A stretch of 64,000 nucleotides of DNA, taken from assembly GCF_038148855.1 (NCBI RefSeq), contig NZ_JBBVGR010000001.1, positions 186,001 through 250,000 on the forward strand. Direction: 5' to 3'. The notes beneath the pieces are model-generated. The model saw nothing but the letters and a program-made list of their open reading frames with translations. It was not told where the DNA came from and made no database searches. The stretch comes from Phycobacter sedimenti. Its GTDB lineage: Bacteria > Pseudomonadota > Alphaproteobacteria > Rhodobacterales > Rhodobacteraceae. The position numbers and the translations under genes are program-made. This document shows, piece by piece, positions 15,860-23,016 of the stretch. Position 1 is the stretch's first letter. Each line of letters begins with the position of its first letter.

Positions 15860-17203
15860 ATGACACAGGAATTGCATATCGTGGGCGGCGGCATGGCCGG
15901 GTCCGAAGCCGCCTGGCAGGCGGCCAACATGGGCGTGAAGGTGGTGCTGCATGAAATGCGCCCCAAGGTGGAGACCTTTGCCCATCAGACCGGCAACCTT
16001 GGGGAAATGGTCTGCTCCAACTCCTTCCGCTCGGATGATGATGAGCAGAACGCCGTGGGCCTGTTGCATTGGGAAATGCGCGCGGCAGGCGGATTGATCA
16101 TGACGACCGCCGATGCCCACCGCCTGCCTGCGGGCGGTGCCCTGGCCGTGGACCGCGACCCCTTTGCCGAAACCATTACGGCCAAGTTGAAGTCTCATCC
16201 GAATGTGACTGTTTCCTATGAAGAAATCACGGCGCTACCCACAGATGGGCACTGGATTTTTGCCACCGGCCCGCTGACCTCTGCGGCATTGGGCCAGGCC
16301 ATTCAGGCAGAAACCGGGGCTGAGGCGCTGGCGTTCTTTGATGCCATAGCGCCCATCGTCTATGCCGAAAGCATCGACATGTCCAAGGCCTGGATGCAGT
16401 CGCGCTATGACAAGGGCGAGACCGAGGAAGAGCGCACCGCCTACCTCAACTGCCCGATGGACAAGGACCAGTACGAGGCCTTCATCGATGCCCTTCTGGC
16501 CGCCGACAAGACCGAGTTCCACGAAGGCGAGACTGCCGGATACTTCGACGGCTGCCTGCCGATCGAGGTGATGGCCGAACGCGGCCGCGAAACCCTACGC
16601 CATGGGCCGATGAAGCCCGTAGGCCTGACCAACCCGCACCAGCCCGATGTGAAGGCCCATGCGGTGGTGCAGTTGCGGCGGGACAATGCGCTGGGGACGC
16701 TGTTCAATATCGTCGGCTTCCAGACCAAGATGAAATATGGCGCCCAGACCGAGGTGTTCCGGATGATTCCGGGGCTGGAGAATGCCAGCTTTGCCCGCTT
16801 GGGCGGTATTCACCGCAACACCTTCCTGAACTCCCCCACGCTGCTCGACAGCCAGATGCGGCTGAAGTCCAAACCCCATATCCGCTTTGCCGGGCAGGTC
16901 ACCGGTGTTGAAGGATATGTGGAGAGTGCTGCGATGGGTCTGCTGGCAGGCCGTATGGCCGCGGCCGAGATCCTGGGCCAGGACCTGAGTGAAGTACCGC
17001 AGGACAGCGCCATGGGCGCGCTGATCCACCACATCACCGGCGGCGCCGAGGCAAAGACCTTTCAGCCGATGAACGTGAACTTTGGCCTGTTCCGCCCGGT
17101 TGATGGCCTGAAAGGCGGTCGCCGGGGCCGCAAGGACCGCTACAAGGCCTATACCGACCGGGCCAAAGAGGCCTGGACGAACTGGCTCCAGCAGTTTTCC
17201 TGA
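15860..17203 (+). CDS. trmFO: Methylenetetrahydrofolate--tRNA-(uracil-5-)-methyltransferase
   Basis: With the ATG at 15860 the protein has 447 residues, typical of TrmFO. An in-frame ATG at 15848 is an alternative, and no strong ribosome binding site decides between them. The open frame extends further upstream through the hairpin region but has no support there. The N terminus is an FAD-binding Rossmann motif (HIVGGGMAGSEAAWQ), and CSNSFRSDDDEQNAVGLLHW and RNTFLNSP are family blocks. The enzyme makes 5-methyluridine-54 in the tRNA T-loop using methylene-THF and FADH2. gluQ, another tRNA-modification gene, follows after 17 bases. Confidence 0.94.
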   Translation: MTQELHIVGGGMAGSEAAWQAANMGVKVVLHEMRPKVETFAHQTGNLGEMVCSNSFRSDDDEQNAVGLLHWEMRAAGGLIMTTADAHRLPAGGALAVDRDPFAETITAKLKSHPNVTVSYEEITALPTDGHWIFATGPLTSAALGQAIQAETGAEALAFFDAIAPIVYAESIDMSKAWMQSRYDKGETEEERTAYLNCPMDKDQYEAFIDALLAADKTEFHEGETAGYFDGCLPIEVMAERGRETLRHGPMKPVGLTNPHQPDVKAHAVVQLRRDNALGTLFNIVGFQTKMKYGAQTEVFRMIPGLENASFARLGGIHRNTFLNSPTLLDSQMRLKSKPHIRFAGQVTGVEGYVESAAMGLLAGRMAAAEILGQDLSEVPQDSAMGALIHHITGGAEAKTFQPMNVNFGLFRPVDGLKGGRRGRKDRYKAYTDRAKEAWTNWLQQFS

Positions 17204-17220
17204 ACACTGGGGGGGGCGCA

Positions 17221-18063
17221 ATGACATTTCGCACCCGATTTGCACCCTCTCCCACCGGCCCGCTGCACCTGGGCCATGCCTACTCTGCCATTGTGGCCCA
17301 TGACATGGCCCGCGCCGCTGGCGGAGAGTTCCTGCTGCGCATGGAGGACACGGACCTGCAGCGCTCCAAACCGGAATGGGACGCGGCTGTGATCGAGGAT
17401 CTAACCTGGCTTGGCCTCAGCTGGGATGGCCCCATCCTGCGCCAGTCCGAGCAGCTGGAAAGCTACAGCACTTACCTCGAAGCCTTTGAACAGATGGGGC
17501 TTTTGTATCCCTGCTCCTGTAGCAGAGCCGACATACGCGCAGCCCTTTCCGCGCCGCAAGAAGGTGTGTCTCACGATGTCTATCCCGGCACCTGCAAAAG
17601 CCGCACGATGGCCACCCGCAAGCCGGGCGACGCCCTGAGGCTCCATCTTGACCGCGCTCTTGCGCGGCTCGAAGGCCAGAGTGTCGTATTTGAGGAAACC
17701 GGTGAGGCCCACAGGGGCACGCATCATCTGGATCCAGAGCCCACCCTGCGCGACATCGGCGATGTGGTTCTCTGCCGCAAGGGCGAAGAGATCATCGCCT
17801 ATTTCCTGGCCTCTGCGCTGGACGATGCGCATCAGGGCATCACCCATGTGGTAAGGGGTGAAGATCTTTTTGACTTCACGCAAATCCAGGTACTGCTTCT
17901 GACCCTTCTGGAACTGCCCATCCCAATCTACCACCATCACCGGCTGATCCGGGATGAGACGGGCAAACGGCTGGCCAAACGCGACGATGCCCGCGCGATC
18001 TCGAAATACCGGGCTGAAGGGGCAAGCCCGCAGGACATCCGCCGCATGGTCGGACTGGCCTGA
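17221..18063 (+). CDS. gluQ: Glutamyl-Q tRNA(Asp) synthetase
   Basis: A 280-residue paralogue of GltX without the anticodon-binding domain. HIGH is in FAPSPTGPLHLGHAYSAI and the KMSKS-like loop is KRLAKRDDA. A CxC...C set (YPCSCSRADI, YPGTCKSR) fits the zinc site of the family. It activates glutamate without tRNA and attaches it to queuosine-34 of tRNA-Asp. The ribosome binding site is part of a run of eight G residues (17209-17216) right before GCGCAATG. It is convergent with hisI, with six bases between stops. Confidence 0.92.
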   Translation: MTFRTRFAPSPTGPLHLGHAYSAIVAHDMARAAGGEFLLRMEDTDLQRSKPEWDAAVIEDLTWLGLSWDGPILRQSEQLESYSTYLEAFEQMGLLYPCSCSRADIRAALSAPQEGVSHDVYPGTCKSRTMATRKPGDALRLHLDRALARLEGQSVVFEETGEAHRGTHHLDPEPTLRDIGDVVLCRKGEEIIAYFLASALDDAHQGITHVVRGEDLFDFTQIQVLLLTLLELPIPIYHHHRLIRDETGKRLAKRDDARAISKYRAEGASPQDIRRMVGLA

Positions 18064-18069
18064 AACGCC

Positions 18070-18444
18070 TCAGACCATGGGCTTCATAAGCTCGACTTCT
18101 TCCCCGTCCCGCACCGCGGTATAGAAACAGCTGCGCCGGTTGGTGTGGCAGGCCGGCCCGGTCTGGCGCACCACGGCCAACAGACAATCGCGATCACAGT
18201 CCAGTCTGAGATCGACCAGTTCCTGCACATGGCCAGAGCTTTCGCCCTTGATCCAGAAGGACTGACGCGAGCGCGACCAATAGGTAACCTTTCCTGTCTC
18301 AAGCGTCAGGGCCACGCTTTGTGCGTTCATCCAGGCCATCATCAGCACCTCGCCGCTGTCGTGGTCCTGCGCGATGCAGGGGATCAGACCATTGGCATCA
18401 TAGCGCAGGCTTTGCGGATCAAAGGATGGAGTGCTAGCGGACAT
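18070..18444 (-). CDS. hisI: Phosphoribosyl-AMP cyclohydrolase
   Basis: A 124-residue protein when started at the ATG at 18444; an in-frame ATG at 18462 has no better ribosome binding site. Zinc-binding and catalytic cysteines lie in LRLDCDRDCLLAVV and GPACHTNRRSCFY. VTYWSRSRQSFWIKGESSGH is the substrate-binding block. It opens the purine ring of PR-AMP in the third step of histidine synthesis. There is no fused HisE domain and no other his genes are nearby. It is divergent from the Fe-S scaffold gene. Confidence 0.94.
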   Translation of the reverse strand: MSASTPSFDPQSLRYDANGLIPCIAQDHDSGEVLMMAWMNAQSVALTLETGKVTYWSRSRQSFWIKGESSGHVQELVDLRLDCDRDCLLAVVRQTGPACHTNRRSCFYTAVRDGEEVELMKPMV

Positions 18445-18520
18445 GGCAAAAACCTTTTGCATCTGAGGCGTTGCTGCCTATGTATTGGGAAGTCACCAAA
18501 AGGGAAACCCCGAGGCCGTC

Positions 18521-18973
18521 ATGTCCAGTGAAACCGATCTGATCAAGCTCTATTCGTCGCGTATCCTGGCGCTTGCGGCGGATATTCCTTATCTGGAGCG
18601 GCTGGAAAACCCGGATGCCACTGTCAAGAAACGGTCCCCCTTGTGCGGCTCCACCGTCACGGTGGATGTGAACATCGAGAATGGCAAGATCACGGATTTC
18701 GGCCAGGACGTGAAAGCCTGCGCATTGGGACAGGCCGCCGCTGCTGTGGTGGGTGAGAACATCATCGGATGCTCATTGGACGAGGTGCAAACCGCGCGCG
18801 ATCAGCTTAAGGCGATGCTCACCGAAGGAGCGGCACCCCCCGATGCTCCTTTTCAAGATTTGGAAGTTCTGCTGCCCGCGCGGGAGTTCAAGAACCGTCA
18901 TGCCTCAATCATGCTAGCGCTTGAGGCAACGCTTGAGGCCATGAAGCTTAATTCGAAGGAAAACTGCGCTTAA
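18521..18973 (+). CDS. NifU/IscU-like iron-sulfur cluster scaffold protein
   Basis: A 150-residue NifU_N/IscU-fold protein starting at the ATG at 18521 (GAGG about nine bases upstream). The first ligand cysteine is in KRSPLCGSTVTVDV and the second in VKACALGQAAAAVVGENI. At the position of the third cysteine the sequence reads FKNRHASIMLALEA, so the usual Cys is missing and a His is next to it. Such proteins assemble transient [2Fe-2S] clusters. No isc or suf genes adjoin it, and its neighbours hisI and a chemoreceptor give no further clue. Confidence 0.8.
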   Translation: MSSETDLIKLYSSRILALAADIPYLERLENPDATVKKRSPLCGSTVTVDVNIENGKITDFGQDVKACALGQAAAAVVGENIIGCSLDEVQTARDQLKAMLTEGAAPPDAPFQDLEVLLPAREFKNRHASIMLALEATLEAMKLNSKENCA

Positions 18974-19030
18974 CGCAAAATTCACCGTATATGCGGTATC
19001 CGTTTACGATCTTGAGTAGGCGGAGCCCGA

Positions 19031-20446
19031 ATGCAGAAGTTGAATAGTGCGCCTCAGTCATCCGCACCCCGTGGCGGTGGAGCGGACATGAACGAGTTGG
19101 CAGAGATCTCCTCCCAACTTGGCTTTGAAATCGTCGACATCGCAGGATTTCTTGACGCAATCGAATGCAAATCCCAAACGCAGCTGGACGATCTGAAACA
19201 GCTTGATCGCGGCGCAGAGCGGGTCGTCAAGGCAAACGCCCAGGTGATGCAAACCGTGGATGCGGTGACGAAATCCGCGCAACAGACCCTCGCATCCGTC
19301 CAGAGCTCGGTCACCCTGGTCCGCGAAAGCAGCACACACGGACAAGAAGTCGCCGAATGGGTGCAGGAGCTCAACAACCGCACCGAGGCTGTCGCCGAAA
19401 CCGTTGATTCAATGCGCAAGGACAACGAAAAGATCACCGCCATCGCCGCCCAGGTCAACATCCTGGCGATCAACGCCAAGATTGAAGCGGGGCGCGCAGG
19501 GGATGCGGGGCGCGGCTTTGCCGTTGTTGCCGAAGCGATCAACGATCTGTCCAAACGCACCACCGTTGCGGCCAGCGAAATCAGCAGAAACATCGAAACG
19601 CTCTATGCCTGGATCAAGAATCTTGACCAGGAGACCGAGACGATATCGCAATCCGCCGGCCGCATCCTGGATCAGGCGCGGGATGCCGACGCCTCTTTGC
19701 TTGGAATCGAAAAAGACACCCAGCACGTCAGCACCGGCACGGACCGCATTCTGAGTGATGCAACCACCGTTCGCGATGCCATGGAGGCCTGTTTTCCAAA
19801 CATCAACCGGATCAAGAGCTCGGTACAGGAAACCACAACCGGCATTCACAAGGCCCATGAACGTGTCGAAAAGCTTGTTGTTTCATCCGAACGCCTCGTG
19901 CAGGGGACCATCGCCCTCGGCGGGCAATCCGCGGACAAGAGATTCATATCCTTTGTGACGGATATGGCCGGAAACATTGGCCGGTTGTTCGAAAAAGGGC
20001 TGGAAAGCGGAAAGATCTCCGAGGCCGCGCTTTTTGACCGGACATATGTGCCGATCCCGAACACCAATCCTCAGCAGGTCATGACAGGGTTCACCAAATT
20101 CACCGACAGCGTTCTGCCGCCGCTCTTGGAGAGCGCGCTGGACCTGGATTCAAGGGTTGTCTTCTCAGCCGCCGTCGACGTGAATGGATACCTGCCTACC
20201 CACAACAGGAAGTTCTCCCACCCGCAAGGCCCCGATCCTGACTGGAACATGGCCAACTGCCGGAATCGCAGGATTTTTGACGACCGCGTCGGCCTCAAGG
20301 CCGGGCGCAACACCGGCCCCTTCCTGATGCAGGTCTATCGCCGGGACATGGGAGGTGGCAAGTTTGTCATGATGAAGGACCTTTCGGCACCGATCACCGT
20401 GAACGGACGTCACTGGGGTGGTTTGCGCATGGCCTTTACCAGCTGA
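19031..20446 (+). CDS. Soluble methyl-accepting chemotaxis-like protein
   Basis: A 471-residue protein with no membrane segment. GGAG precedes the ATG, and a second in-frame ATG lies at 19088. Residues ~20-310 are a long coiled coil with a shortened MCP signalling core, including QVNILAINAKIEAGRAGDAG and GFAVVAEAINDLSKRT. The C-terminal ~150 residues, with NRRIFDDRVGLKAGRNTGPF and GKFVMMKDLSAPITVNGRHW, resemble the cytoplasmic PAS/Cache-like tail found in several alphaproteobacterial MCP-like proteins. It would signal through CheA/CheW or a similar pathway from the cytoplasm. No che genes are in the window, and the ligand is unknown. Confidence 0.82.
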   Translation: MQKLNSAPQSSAPRGGGADMNELAEISSQLGFEIVDIAGFLDAIECKSQTQLDDLKQLDRGAERVVKANAQVMQTVDAVTKSAQQTLASVQSSVTLVRESSTHGQEVAEWVQELNNRTEAVAETVDSMRKDNEKITAIAAQVNILAINAKIEAGRAGDAGRGFAVVAEAINDLSKRTTVAASEISRNIETLYAWIKNLDQETETISQSAGRILDQARDADASLLGIEKDTQHVSTGTDRILSDATTVRDAMEACFPNINRIKSSVQETTTGIHKAHERVEKLVVSSERLVQGTIALGGQSADKRFISFVTDMAGNIGRLFEKGLESGKISEAALFDRTYVPIPNTNPQQVMTGFTKFTDSVLPPLLESALDLDSRVVFSAAVDVNGYLPTHNRKFSHPQGPDPDWNMANCRNRRIFDDRVGLKAGRNTGPFLMQVYRRDMGGGKFVMMKDLSAPITVNGRHWGGLRMAFTS

Positions 20447-20463
20447 AACCGGCGTCGATCACC

Positions 20464-20504
20464 TAAAAAAAAAGCCGCCGCACATCCGGGCAGATGGCGG
20501 CGGC
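20464..20504 (-). terminator. Terminator of the 20656-20778 transcript
   Basis: GCCGCCGC at 20474-20481 pairs with GCGGCGGC at 20497-20504. Read on the minus strand the hairpin is followed by nine T residues. It lies downstream of the small minus-strand ORF, and no other minus-strand gene ends here. Confidence 0.82.
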
Positions 20505-20655
20505 AGCAGAAGCTCTTCATGCGGGACGTGACGCGCTTTCCGGCAATCGGGATGCGCCGGAAGGGATCTCGGTACAGGCAGGTGCTCCCCTCATCAATTC
20601 GGGACAGGATGCAAGTGCAGTCACCATAAAGAGCCAAGGCAGGGAATTTCGCGGG

Positions 20656-20778
20656 TCAGAGAAGCCCCGGAAGATGCAAGGCCGCCACCAGCATCACCAT
20701 CAATGCGCCAGCGCCGATGGCATCTTGCAGAAGGGTGGATTGGGCATTTTGCAGCGTCGATTTAAGCTGTTCGATCAT
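20656..20778 (-). CDS. 40-residue putative membrane peptide behind a LexA-type box
   Basis: ATG at 20778-20776 with a strong ribosome binding site (CTGGAGGACGAC) and stop TGA at 20658-20656. The peptide begins MIEQLKSTLQNAQSTLLQDA, a polar, amphipathic-looking N-terminal half, and ends with a hydrophobic helix (IGAGALMVMLVAALHLPGLL). It has one predicted membrane span and no charges after residue 20 except a His. A GAAC-N7-GAAC LexA-type box lies 83 bases upstream and a T-tailed terminator lies 150 bases downstream, so it has its own transcription unit between recG and the chemoreceptor gene. SOS-induced small membrane peptides elsewhere include TisB and the Caulobacter division inhibitor SidA, but similarity to them is not claimed. 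Confidence 0.65.
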   Translation of the reverse strand: MIEQLKSTLQNAQSTLLQDAIGAGALMVMLVAALHLPGLL

Positions 20779-20860
20779 CTGTCGTCCTCCAGGTCAGTTC
20801 TTTGCGCGTTCGGCACGCCTTTGTTGCCCCTTTGTTCTCATGAACGCCGAGTCGAGTAAA

Positions 20861-20895
20861 GAACTTTTTGAGAACATTTGCGAACTTAACGGAAC
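20861..20895 (-). promoter_or_regulatory. LexA-type box with four tandem GAAC repeats
   Basis: GAAC at 20861-20864 and 20872-20875 are spaced by exactly seven bases, the alphaproteobacterial LexA box. Two further GAAC copies at 20882 and 20892 follow at six-base spacing. Read toward the small minus-strand gene this is GTTC repeated four times. A separate palindrome GTTC-TCAT-GAAC lies at 20834-20845. The region is downstream of recG, so the only gene it could control is the 40-residue ORF. No convincing -10/-35 pair was picked. Confidence 0.65.
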
Positions 20896-20925
20896 ACCAC
20901 AGTCCAGAGACGTCAAACAAAACCG

Positions 20926-23016
20926 CTAACCAACTGAAATCAAGCGAAATGCCTGATCCTGTTTCATCAGCCAGAGGAGAACACGGGCCGCCTGACCACG
21001 TGGACTGCTCAGGCCCGGATCTTGTGAGAGAAGCGCCCGTGCATCGGTTTGCGCCACCGCCATCAGCGCAGCCTGCCGTTCCAGATCCGCGATTCTGAAC
21101 CGGGGAAGACCGGACTGTGCCGTGCCAATCATATCCCCGGCCCCGCGCATTTGCAGATCGGTCTCGGCTATGCGGAAGCCATCCTCAGATTCCCGCAAGA
21201 CTTCGAGTCGACGCCGTCCCCCGTCACTGAGCGGGGGCTGATACATCAACAGACAGGTTGACTGGGCGCTCCCGCGCCCAACACGCCCGCGAAGCTGATG
21301 AAGCTGGGCAAGGCCAAAGATCTCGGCGCGTTCGATCACCATGATCGTCGCATTGGGCACGTTGACGCCCACCTCGATGACAGTGGTGGCCACCAGAACC
21401 TTGGTCCGGCCATCCTGAAAGGCGGTCATCGCCGCATCCTTCTCGGCTGGCGGCATCTGCCCATGCACAAGACCAACAACCTCATCGCCCAGGATCGCGC
21501 GCAGGCGTTTGAACCGTTCTTCGGCCGCTGTCAGGTCCATGACTTCGGACTCACCCACCAAAGGGCAGACCCAATAGCACTGACGCCCGTCGTCAATGGC
21601 CTGCTGCAGGTGGCTCACGACCTCGTTAATGCGTTCGGTACTGATCACCGCCGTCTTGACGGGCTTACGGCCCGGCGGCTTTTCATCCAGGATCGAAACA
21701 TCCATGTCGCCATACTGGGCCAGCGCCAGCGACCGGGGGATGGGGGTGGCCGTCATCACAAGAACATCGGCCCCGATCCCCTTTTCCGCCAGTTCCATAC
21801 GCTGACGAACGCCAAAGCGGTGCTGCTCATCTACGATGGCCAGCCGCAGATCTGCAAAATGGACGTCTTTTTGGAACACCGCATGGGTACCGACCAGAAT
21901 CTGGATATCGCCTTTGGCGAGCGCGGCCAGCTTGGCCTTACGCTCGCTGCCCTTGTCGCGCCCCGTGAGCAGTTCCAGCACGACACCGGCCTCCTCGGCC
22001 AGGGGACGCAGACCTTCAAAATGCTGCTGGGCGAGGATACTCGTCGGGGCCATCATCACCCCCTGCCCGCCTGCCTCGACCGCAACCAACAGCGCCATCA
22101 GGGCCACAAGGGTTTTGCCCGCCCCAACATCGCCCTGAAGAAGCCGGTTCATCCGCTCGGCCGAGGCCATATCGGCCGAAATTTCTTCAATGGCCCGTTT
22201 CTGAGCCCCGGTCGGCCGATAGGGCAGAGCCTCAAGCACGCGGGACTGCAACCGGCCCGTGGCCAGACTTTGGATGCCGCGCGCCTTGCGCTCTGACTGC
22301 CGCGCCAGCGCCAAGGTCAGTTGATGCGCAAGAAGCTCGTCATAGGCAAGCCGGGCGCGTGCGGGCGCTTCAGGCGAAAGATCCTCAAGTCCCTTGGGTT
22401 CATGAGCCTCCGTGATGGCGCACTGCCATGACGGCCAGGCCTCTCGCTTGATCTGCCCCGGATCGATCCATTCCGGAAGGTCCGGCAGCAGGCTAACTGC
22501 CCCGCGCAGCGCCTTGAACATGGTCTTTTGCGTCACGCCATGGGTCAGGTGATAAACCGGCTCGAACTCCGGAATATCTGCGGCTTCTTCCACTGGAAGC
22601 ATGTGATCAGGATGTACCATCTGGGCGATCCCGTCGAAAAGCTCCAGCTTGCCGGAGACAAGCCGCCGCGCACCTTCCGGGCATTGCGCCATCAGGTACC
22701 GGCTGCGTCCATGGAAGAACACCAACTGGAAGTCCGTCTCCGCATCGCTAACCGTGATCCTGTAGGCACCGCCCCGATTGCGCGGCGGCCTGTGGCTTCC
22801 GATGGTCACCTCAACCGTGGCCACCGCGGGCAGATCCAGCCCTTTGATGGTGTCGCGGCGCCGACGATCCTGAACGGAATACGGCAGGGAAAACAACAGG
22901 TCACGCGGCGTTTCTATCTGGATTTGTTCCAGATGCTGGGCCGTTTTCGGGCCAATTCCCGGCAGGTTGTCCAGCCGGGAAAACAGAGGAAAAAGGATCT
23001 CCGGACGCCCGCTCAT
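20926..23016 (-). CDS. recG: ATP-dependent DNA helicase RecG
   Basis: A 696-residue SF2 helicase that reverses stalled forks and migrates Holliday junctions. The N-terminal wedge/OB domain contains NLPGIGPKTAQHLEQI and covers residues ~60-170. Walker A is GDVGAGKT at 295-302 and the Walker B variant is DEQH at 396-399. MTATPIPRSLALAQYG and QLHQLRGRVGRG are motifs III and VI. The start codon overlaps the ligA stop as ATGA, so the two repair genes are translationally coupled. Confidence 0.97.
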   Translation of the reverse strand: MSGRPEILFPLFSRLDNLPGIGPKTAQHLEQIQIETPRDLLFSLPYSVQDRRRRDTIKGLDLPAVATVEVTIGSHRPPRNRGGAYRITVSDAETDFQLVFFHGRSRYLMAQCPEGARRLVSGKLELFDGIAQMVHPDHMLPVEEAADIPEFEPVYHLTHGVTQKTMFKALRGAVSLLPDLPEWIDPGQIKREAWPSWQCAITEAHEPKGLEDLSPEAPARARLAYDELLAHQLTLALARQSERKARGIQSLATGRLQSRVLEALPYRPTGAQKRAIEEISADMASAERMNRLLQGDVGAGKTLVALMALLVAVEAGGQGVMMAPTSILAQQHFEGLRPLAEEAGVVLELLTGRDKGSERKAKLAALAKGDIQILVGTHAVFQKDVHFADLRLAIVDEQHRFGVRQRMELAEKGIGADVLVMTATPIPRSLALAQYGDMDVSILDEKPPGRKPVKTAVISTERINEVVSHLQQAIDDGRQCYWVCPLVGESEVMDLTAAEERFKRLRAILGDEVVGLVHGQMPPAEKDAAMTAFQDGRTKVLVATTVIEVGVNVPNATIMVIERAEIFGLAQLHQLRGRVGRGSAQSTCLLMYQPPLSDGGRRRLEVLRESEDGFRIAETDLQMRGAGDMIGTAQSGLPRFRIADLERQAALMAVAQTDARALLSQDPGLSSPRGQAARVLLWLMKQDQAFRLISVG

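Noticed and set aside
20527..20637. 36-codon minus-strand ORF (MVTALASCPELMRGAPACTE...) between the SOS-linked peptide and its terminator
   Set aside because: It has no ribosome binding site and no supporting features, so it is more likely 3' untranslated sequence.
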